The notes under the pieces are model-generated. The model was given only the letters and a program-made list of their open reading frames with translations. It was not told where the DNA came from and searched no databases. The position numbers and the translations under genes are program-made. A stretch of DNA of 28,174 nt from a virus. Each line of letters opens with the position of its first letter. Positions within the stretch are counted from its first letter, which is position 1. The stretch is taken from positions 1-28,174 of IMG/VR virus record IMGVR_UViG_3300042467_000997; one strand, given 5' to 3'. Of the stretch, positions 23,674 to 28,174 are shown piece after piece.

Positions 23674-24259
23674 TCTTAGATTCTGTTATCCCCGCAAAAC
23701 TGACGTTCCTCCACAGGGCTGGTGGATTAAGTGCCCCGTGACGGGAGAGGCTATCCATGGTGGGGACTTTGGGGACATGGTTAAGAACTGCGAGAAGAAG
23801 ATTTTGGAGCGGGGTTTGGTGCCTCCCACCGATCTCATTTCCCAAATAGAGAATGCCCTTTGTGAGCGTTTGGCGGGGTCTAGCAACTGTGTTCCTTGTT
23901 CTAGCGTTAAGCAGACCTTGGGCTTCGGAGAAATTGTCCGCTGGGTCAGGGCAATGTATAACTTTGCCACCCAATCTAAATTTCAATTGGTAGATCAAGA
24001 GGAGGCAGAGCGTAGAGCCAAAATCTGTGCGGCATGTCCGCATCAAATTTCCACCTCTGGATGTTGGGGGTGCAAGGGAATTGCAGGAATGCTTCCAGCC
24101 ATCGCGGGAGCCCGAAAGACCAGCTATGACAACCAGCTAAAGGCTTGTGGGGTCTGTGGGTGCTTCAATGCCGTGAGTGTTCATCTGCCTCTGGATGTTC
24201 AGCAAGACGCCCATCTCAGCTTTCCCGACCATTGCTGGAAGAAATCTCAAAGCGAGTAA
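23666..24259 (+). CDS. Cysteine-rich, probable zinc-binding protein
   Basis: 197 residues starting MSSLRFCYPRKTD, overlapping the previous gene by 8 nt and so probably co-translated with it. The C-terminal half holds many Cys/His: CAACPHQ, CWGCKG, CGVCGC and a final DHCW, which could bind two or more zinc ions. An earlier CVPCSS adds another knuckle. I recall uncharacterised phage proteins with the order C..CP...GC.GC....C.VCGC...V..P, function unknown. Possible roles are nucleic-acid binding or a scaffold for another protein. Its last 44 nt overlap the convergent helicase gene end. Confidence 0.75.
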   Translation: MSSLRFCYPRKTDVPPQGWWIKCPVTGEAIHGGDFGDMVKNCEKKILERGLVPPTDLISQIENALCERLAGSSNCVPCSSVKQTLGFGEIVRWVRAMYNFATQSKFQLVDQEEAERRAKICAACPHQISTSGCWGCKGIAGMLPAIAGARKTSYDNQLKACGVCGCFNAVSVHLPLDVQQDAHLSFPDHCWKKSQSE

Positions 24260-25550
24260 TCGCCTTGTTAAAGCTCATCGGAGCAATGCCAGTAGCTCCC
24301 TCGCGGTTCTTGGCCACAATGAATTCGACTGTCGGCATTTGAGAATGGTTCTTGGCGTCCTCCTCATCACAATGGAGGATTACCACCATATCACTATCCT
24401 GTTCGATAGCACCAGACCCCTTGAGGTCTGAGAGACTTGGTCTGCCTCCGCGTTTTTCGGGATCGCGATTCAACTGGGCTAGTACCAAAACTGGTACGCG
24501 CAACGTCTTGGCCAGTTCCTTAATGCCACCACTGATCTCTTCGACTTCGTTAACGCGGTTGTCCTTGCTTCGCTTGCTGTCCCCGCGCAACAACTGGAGG
24601 TAGTCGATAATGATCAAATCCAACGGTTCCTTCTGGTGGGCGCGGCGAGCCACGGCCTTGATGTAACCGATAGACTTACCAGAAGTGTCGTCGCAAAGAA
24701 TGTGGCTATCGCGCACTTCGGCGTAGGCGTTTGATAAGCTCTCGCGCTGAAACTTCGTAATGGACTGAGCGAGAATGTCGGCTGCTCGCACGCGAGCCCG
24801 ACTCCGAATCATTCTCTCCATCAGACTGACACTGGTCATCTCAAGTGAGAAAATAAGGACTCGCTTCTGGGCATCCAAGGCAACATGCTCGGCAATCTGC
24901 ATAGCAGCACTGGTCTTGCCGACTGCGGGTCTGGCCGCGAGAACAATCATGTCTCCTCCTCGCATGCCGAACATTAGGAGATCGTCCACTGGTACCAAGC
25001 CTGTGCGTATGCCAATCTTGGGCTCACCGCGCATTGTGGATTCGATGTTGTCTAGGGCGCGGTCTACTACGCTCTTAATCGACAGTTTCTCGGTGTTGTC
25101 GATCAGGTAGTCAGCCCGCATAATGCTGGTCTCCGACCAGTTCTTGAGTTCTTCCAGCTTTAGCTCGCGGTCACGGGCCTTGTGGACAATATCACCGCCC
25201 AACATCTCAAGGGAACGGCGATAGCGAGCTTCCTCAAGCTGGGGGAAATAGCGCCTCCAATTGTGGGAGGACTGGCAATAGGAGGCTATGTCTGCAAGAG
25301 TCTTGTCTCCCCCAGCATCTTCTAAGGTTGCGTTGCCATCCAGATCACTCTTGATGGAGATGTAGTCGGCATGGATGGATTTACCAACCACACGAAGGAA
25401 CGACTGGAATATCAGCTTATGCTCGTAGAGATGGAAGTGATCCTCTCTGAGGGTGGATAGCATCTCTCTTTGCTCATCAAGTTGTGCGTGGAGGAAACAG
25501 GAAAGAACGGCGCTTTCCGACGATTGGTCGAAGATGGATTCGTTGTTCAC
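24216..25550 (-). CDS. dnaB: DnaB-like replicative helicase
   Basis: 444 residues, close to bacterial DnaB length (about 450-470). An N-terminal helical domain (ESAVLSCFLHAQLDEQREML, FHLYEHKLIFQSFLRV) is followed by a RecA-like motor: Walker A ARPAVGKT (206-213), FSLEMTSVSLMERM, Walker B LIIIDYLQL (312-320), AQLNRDPEKR with the sensor region, and SDLKGSGAIEQDSD. These are characteristic of hexameric DnaB/gp4-type helicases that unwind the replication fork. It starts with GTG (25550), 6 nt after the glycosyltransferase stop, without a ribosome site, and its end overlaps the convergent plus-strand gene by 44 nt. Primase and polymerase are not in the window. Confidence 0.92.
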   Translation of the reverse strand: MNNESIFDQSSESAVLSCFLHAQLDEQREMLSTLREDHFHLYEHKLIFQSFLRVVGKSIHADYISIKSDLDGNATLEDAGGDKTLADIASYCQSSHNWRRYFPQLEEARYRRSLEMLGGDIVHKARDRELKLEELKNWSETSIMRADYLIDNTEKLSIKSVVDRALDNIESTMRGEPKIGIRTGLVPVDDLLMFGMRGGDMIVLAARPAVGKTSAAMQIAEHVALDAQKRVLIFSLEMTSVSLMERMIRSRARVRAADILAQSITKFQRESLSNAYAEVRDSHILCDDTSGKSIGYIKAVARRAHQKEPLDLIIIDYLQLLRGDSKRSKDNRVNEVEEISGGIKELAKTLRVPVLVLAQLNRDPEKRGGRPSLSDLKGSGAIEQDSDMVVILHCDEEDAKNHSQMPTVEFIVAKNREGATGIAPMSFNKAITRFEISSSNGRES

Positions 25551-25556
25551 GAAGGG

Positions 25557-26774
25557 TTAGACAACACCTTGGGCTTTTCGTTCAGCCTTTCTTGCGAGAA
25601 TCGCCTTCATGGCCTCGCTGCGGCGTTGGCGTTCCTCTGAAGAAAGCATGCGTTTTTTCTTCTTTTTAGGCGGATCTTGTTTGATTGCCCGCATTTTTTT
25701 TTCCCTTGTGGTTATACCTACAGCCTCGCACAAGACTTGGATGGGATATGGGGCGTAATTCGCCTCTTCTGATGTTTTGTTGCAAACCGTAGTACCTTGC
25801 AAACAAGTGTCTACATTTTGTGTCACTTCCTGCAATGATATGTCGGGTTCCCGAACGGGTATATGAACAATCTCAATTTCGTCTCCTACAGAGACATTGG
25901 AAAAAGCCTGTTCCTGATCGGGTATACTTTCTAATCCCATGGAATTCGATGGGATATCTAATCCCGTGGAATCTGACGGCATTACAGGTTTATCTTCGGG
26001 CATTGGAAATCCCGCAATAGCCATCTTGTGGAGAGATCCGTCTTTGCATCCGTGGATAACCACAGCTTTACTGGAGATAACTCTATCGGGACAGGTGACT
26101 CCTTGAATGGCTTGGGATTCGGGGTCTTCGGCAAAGAAGACAATCTTCCCATCCTTCCATTGGTAGTTCACACTCCTCCAGTAGGTTCGCATGAGAGGGC
26201 AGTCCCGACCAATGGCCATGAAGTTCCAGCGACAACGAACGTCCCAAGGCTCTGGAATAGATCCAGCAGAGCGGTAGGCCAAATTGTAGTTGTCGAGGCT
26301 TCGGGCCGATGGGCAGAAGTCCAAGAAATTGGGTGGATAGATGGCACTACCCACAATCATTTTGTAGATATTCTTCCCATTGGTGGCCATGCCCCCTTCG
26401 TATTGGTGGCCAAGGATGGCGGGTTCTTTGCGGAATTCGGCCTCAAGGTCATCAGCCCAGCCTTGTTTCATGGGGACACAATCGGGCTCCCAGAACATCC
26501 AAGGCTCGTTGACGGAGTAGCATTGTGCCGCCGCATCACTGAACATCTGGTTGGGGCCAAGAGGCCAACCATTGAACCCGTCTTGGGCGATGATTCTGCC
26601 GACTTCGGGAAAGCTTTTCTTCAACTCTTCGATAATATCGAATAGTAGGGCGCTATCGTTCGTGGCACATACGGTGGCTTTATGTCGCATGTTTATGCCA
26701 AAAGAGGTGATAGCTTTAGCAGATAGCAAAGCCAACTCCGCATCTCCGTTGTGGTAGGCAAAGACAATGTTCAT
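25557..26774 (-). CDS. GT-A-like glycosyltransferase with disordered basic tail
   Basis: 405 residues. MNIVFAYHNGDAEL and an internal MFWEPDCVPMKQGW (93-106), where EPDC fits the DxD-type metal/nucleotide-sugar site, suggest a GT-A fold of about 250 residues; VIHGCKDGSLH (239-249) looks like its closing segment. The remainder is low complexity: an imperfect 9-residue tandem repeat at 267-284, a Val/Thr/Cys-rich linker and a very basic end (PPKKKKKR..SSEERQRRSEAMKAILARKAERKA). A Shine-Dalgarno GAGGAG precedes its start. It may modify phage DNA, proteins or host surface; no acceptor is evident. It pairs thematically with the cupin and the partial gene at the left edge. Confidence 0.65.
   Translation of the reverse strand: MNIVFAYHNGDAELALLSAKAITSFGINMRHKATVCATNDSALLFDIIEELKKSFPEVGRIIAQDGFNGWPLGPNQMFSDAAAQCYSVNEPWMFWEPDCVPMKQGWADDLEAEFRKEPAILGHQYEGGMATNGKNIYKMIVGSAIYPPNFLDFCPSARSLDNYNLAYRSAGSIPEPWDVRCRWNFMAIGRDCPLMRTYWRSVNYQWKDGKIVFFAEDPESQAIQGVTCPDRVISSKAVVIHGCKDGSLHKMAIAGFPMPEDKPVMPSDSTGLDIPSNSMGLESIPDQEQAFSNVSVGDEIEIVHIPVREPDISLQEVTQNVDTCLQGTTVCNKTSEEANYAPYPIQVLCEAVGITTREKKMRAIKQDPPKKKKKRMLSSEERQRRSEAMKAILARKAERKAQGVV
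25930..25983 (-). repeat. 27-nt imperfect tandem repeat in glycosyltransferase gene
   Basis: Two adjacent 27-bp units (25930-25956 and 25957-25983) both begin TCTAATCCC on the forward strand and encode SNSMGLESI-like and SDSTGLDIP-like segments. The repeat lies in the disordered linker after the catalytic domain and is likely length-variable. Confidence 0.7.
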
Positions 26775-26959
26775 GTCTTCTCCTCGTCATCGAAATGGAG
26801 TGGCCAAGTCGGATGGGTGGGGTCTTCCATGCGGACGCGGACGTTCTTGTAGCCCTTGACTATAAGGGCATTGGCCACATGCTTGGCTTCGTCTTTGGAC
26901 AGGTTGTGGTTGTGGAGTTCCACCACTTTCTCTCCATAGCACACTAAAAACTTATTCAT
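26771..26959 (-). CDS. Small protein of unknown function
   Basis: 62 residues starting MNKFLVCYGEKVVEL. The alternating strand-helix pattern (FLVCYGEKVVELHNHN, EAKHVANALIVKGYKNVRVRME) resembles a tiny alpha/beta fold common among phage early proteins; the acidic end is DDEEKT. AAAGGAAA lies upstream as a ribosome site. It overlaps the glycosyltransferase start as ATGA and the upstream gene's end as ATGA, so three genes are translationally linked. Function cannot be assigned. Confidence 0.75.
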   Translation of the reverse strand: MNKFLVCYGEKVVELHNHNLSKDEAKHVANALIVKGYKNVRVRMEDPTHPTWPLHFDDEEKT

Positions 26960-27186
26960 TTGTTTTTCCTTTTCTTTGCTTCTGCTTGGTTGATGTATTT
27001 GGTAAACTGTTCAGCGCATGTAGTGGCCATGTCGATTTCGGTGGCGGGGTCGAACCAGTAGCCATTACGTTCAGCGAACAACGCTTCCATTGGCATGGGG
27101 GTTCCTCGACGGAATCGTGGGCCAACCACGAATGGGGAGACGGAGTCTTCATTGATGACGGTTAATACTACTTTGAATCGGGCCAT
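26956..27186 (-). CDS. Small protein of unknown function
   Basis: 76 residues starting MARFKVVLTVINED, chosen at the ATG at 27186 with GGAG close upstream (a TTG three codons earlier is less likely). Beta-rich N-terminal half, then GYWFDPATEIDMATTCAEQF and a strongly basic C-terminal tail (QAEAKKRKNK). Preferred over the overlapping frame at 26952-27152, which lacks ordered features. It is ATGA-coupled to the next gene and overlaps the previous one by 19 nt. No family recognised. Confidence 0.7.
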   Translation of the reverse strand: MARFKVVLTVINEDSVSPFVVGPRFRRGTPMPMEALFAERNGYWFDPATEIDMATTCAEQFTKYINQAEAKKRKNK

Positions 27187-27356
27187 GGACTCCAATACTT
27201 AATCACACGCTCAAGTATATGTCCAATACCACTCCATCCATGGTGAGGATGGTAGTGACAGGCCCACCTCAATGGAGGGTTTGACTCGTCGTTTTTAATA
27301 AGGTAGATTCCCTCAGTATCGGGCTTTGTATTGTTGTAATCGTTCCAAGTGATCAT
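27168..27356 (-). CDS. Small aromatic-rich protein, DUF551-like pattern
   Basis: 62 residues from the ATG at 27356 (MITWNDYNNTKPDTEG). The longer open frame above it is a shadow of the HNH gene on the other strand. It shows many Trp/His residues, a YLIKNDE strand, WACHYHPHHGWSG and a final VIKYWSPWPDS. The 'P...G.YL...' opening and '.YW.PWP' ending look like short phage proteins of the DUF551 type. Function unknown. Its ATG is only 7 nt from the divergent HNH start. Confidence 0.6.
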   Translation of the reverse strand: MITWNDYNNTKPDTEGIYLIKNDESNPPLRWACHYHPHHGWSGIGHILERVIKYWSPWPDSK

Positions 27357-27363
27357 AGTAGGT

Positions 27364-27738
27364 ATGACAAGAAAAACTCCACTTCGTTCAAAAACTCCAC
27401 TCAAAAGGTCGAATGGCCTCAAACGCAGCGGAAGGTTGCGGTACGCATCCCCCAAGCGCCAGCGTGAATACAAGGAGTATGCAAAAGTGAAGAAAGCCTA
27501 CTTGGCACTTCATCCCGTCTGCGAGAAATGCAAGAAGACGAAGAGTCAGGACATCCATCATAAGGCTGGCAGGGTTGGTCGCTATCTTTGCGACTACAGT
27601 CTTTTTGCCGCGCTTTGTCGAGCTTGCCACGATTTTATTCATGCCAATGGCCGAGAATCCCGCAAGCAAGGCTGGATCATTGATACAATTCATGTTCCTC
27701 AAGATCCCGACCAAAGTCAGGCTCATACTCCCGAATAA
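27364..27738 (+). CDS. Small HNH nuclease-like protein
   Basis: 124 residues on the plus strand, starting MTRKTPLRSKTPLK (ATG at 27364; a GTG at 27349 is weaker). A very basic N-terminal arm precedes an HNH-type core: CEKC (53-56), DIHHKAGR with His65/His66, and CRACHDFIHANGRESRKQGWI (Cys85, Cys88, His89, His93). The two CxxC pairs probably hold a structural zinc and the His residues the catalytic site. It resembles small phage HNH proteins such as packaging-associated or NinG-like nucleases; which is not clear. It is the only plus-strand gene in this cluster, and its promoter would have to lie in the opposing gene. Its end overlaps the lipoprotein gene by 62 nt. Confidence 0.75.
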   Translation: MTRKTPLRSKTPLKRSNGLKRSGRLRYASPKRQREYKEYAKVKKAYLALHPVCEKCKKTKSQDIHHKAGRVGRYLCDYSLFAALCRACHDFIHANGRESRKQGWIIDTIHVPQDPDQSQAHTPE

Positions 27739-27934
27739 GCGGATTCCAGACCCTTCCCTTCGGGGCTGTCCAGTTGCGGAAAGCGTCCACGGCATTAACC
27801 CAGCTTGTCTCCAGCGGAGCGTTCCACTCTTCCTCTGGGGGGAAGTTCCACGGGTAAGGCCGTGGATAAGAAACACAACCGATATTGATAAGTAGTGCGA
27901 TTACTATCCCTGTTCTTTGAAGTCGTAAAACCAT
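27677..27934 (-). CDS. Putative small lipoprotein
   Basis: 85 residues starting MVLRLQRTGIVIALLINIGC. A basic n-region, a short hydrophobic core and a Cys at 20 in an IGC context look like a lipoprotein signal, although Asn at -3 is atypical. The mature part is Pro/Trp/Glu-rich (SYPRPYPWNFPPEEEWNA) and ends acidic. AGGAGG lies just upstream. It may be an outer-membrane or periplasmic protein such as an Rz1-like or superinfection-exclusion factor, but no family is recognised and it is far from the lysis genes. It overlaps the end of the plus-strand HNH gene by 62 nt and the preceding gene by 31 nt. Confidence 0.6.
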   Translation of the reverse strand: MVLRLQRTGIVIALLINIGCVSYPRPYPWNFPPEEEWNAPLETSWVNAVDAFRNWTAPKGRVWNPLIREYEPDFGRDLEEHELYQ

Positions 27935-28100
27935 AGTTCCTCCTCGCTTTCACTAACCCATCTGCTGCCTGTATGCTCGCAGCTAAATTCTTGGCTAAAT
28001 ACCTTCCAGTCAGGTTTCTGAGGGAATTGCTTGGCAATAAACGATCCTCCGTCCACCCACACGCTTGCGCGATGGCGATGTTGATTTCTGCGCTGGTCAT
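27904..28100 (-). CDS. MTSAEINIAIA-type phage protein, probably frameshifted
   Basis: ATG at 28100 with a perfect AGGAGG upstream. The first 16 residues, MTSAEINIAIAQACGW, match the start of a widespread small phage family. In the same frame the protein then becomes compositionally poor and overlaps the lipoprotein gene by 140 nt (to 27795). Reading one base back after GGGTGG gives instead DGGSFIAKQFPQKPDWK, FSQEFSCEHTGSRW and ESEEELWFYDF, a natural-looking sequence ending at 27904 inside the lipoprotein start. I therefore read a -1 frameshift at about 28053-28055, as a mutation, sequencing error or programmed event. Start is ATGA-coupled to the partial gene upstream. Confidence 0.55.
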
Positions 28101-28174
28101 TTCGCCTCCTTTTGGATGTCTGCCAGAGCCTTGCGAGCTATCTGCAGTCCCGTCCAATTTATGCTGTCTCTGTC
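28097..28174 (-). CDS. Partial gene, C-terminal end only
   Basis: The last 25 codons of a gene entering from the right edge, ending LQIARKALADIQKEAK with a TGA that overlaps the next start as ATGA. A helical, basic C-terminus; nothing more can be said. The ATGA coupling and the natural composition support it over the alternative TTG-start frame that reads through this region. Confidence 0.55.
   Translation of the reverse strand, partial: DRDSINWTGLQIARKALADIQKEAK

Noticed and set aside
26952-27152. 66-codon frame overlapping the 76-residue gene
   Set aside because: The competing frame has better start context, ATGA coupling and more natural composition.
27795-27903. Same-frame extension of the MTSAEINIAIA gene to 27795
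   Set aside because: The extension overlaps the lipoprotein gene by 140 nt and has an unnatural composition; the -1 frame reads better and stops at 27904.

Overview
The window is a stretch of a tailed double-stranded DNA bacteriophage genome, probably from a lytic or environmental phage. Recognisable hallmarks are a large terminase, a portal protein, a coiled-coil scaffold followed by a coat-protein candidate, an endolysin with small membrane proteins, a DnaB-type helicase and two HNH nucleases. Genes are packed, often overlapping as ATGA, and almost all lie on the minus strand. I see no integrase, repressor, rRNA, tRNA, CRISPR array or transposase. Both edges cut through genes, so this is an internal piece of a larger genome. 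The host cannot be fixed from the sequence. Late genes mostly lack Shine-Dalgarno sites, and Thr/Asn-rich RTNLGLG-repeat fibres with signal peptides remind me of phages linked to Verrucomicrobiota or Bacteroidota, but that is a weak inference.

Layout in transcription order, right to left. 28.2-25.6 kb: small early-type genes (one probably frameshifted), a putative lipoprotein, an HNH nuclease on the plus strand, a GT-A-like glycosyltransferase and a DnaB-like helicase. 24.3-22.9 kb: a plus-strand pair, a terminase small-subunit candidate with a duplicated HTH unit and a cysteine-rich protein. 22.9-21.0 kb: the large terminase, divergent from that pair. 21.0-11.6 kb: a large host-contact region with two adaptor-plus-fibre modules, a small secreted protein and a 794-residue spike-like protein that appears to end in a chymotrypsin-like serine protease. 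11.5-6.1 kb: portal, a 100-residue protein, scaffold and coat protein. 6.0-4.1 kb: an HNH/AP2 homing nuclease, an acidic protein and a duplicated structural protein. 4.1-2.2 kb: a lysis cluster ending in a CHAP/NlpC-like endolysin. 2.2-0 kb: small proteins, a metallophosphoesterase, an RmlC-like cupin and the start of what may be a second glycosyltransferase.

Together the genes describe head building and DNA packaging, an expanded and mosaic adsorption apparatus, host lysis and sugar modification. The most unusual points are the apparent protease domain on the spike, Sec-type signal peptides on fibre-like proteins (one buried inside a fused fibre), the contrast in ribosome-binding sites between early and late genes, and a recurrent AATCCCGAAA-type motif upstream of three late genes. 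All functional calls rest on reading motifs by eye; no database search was run.
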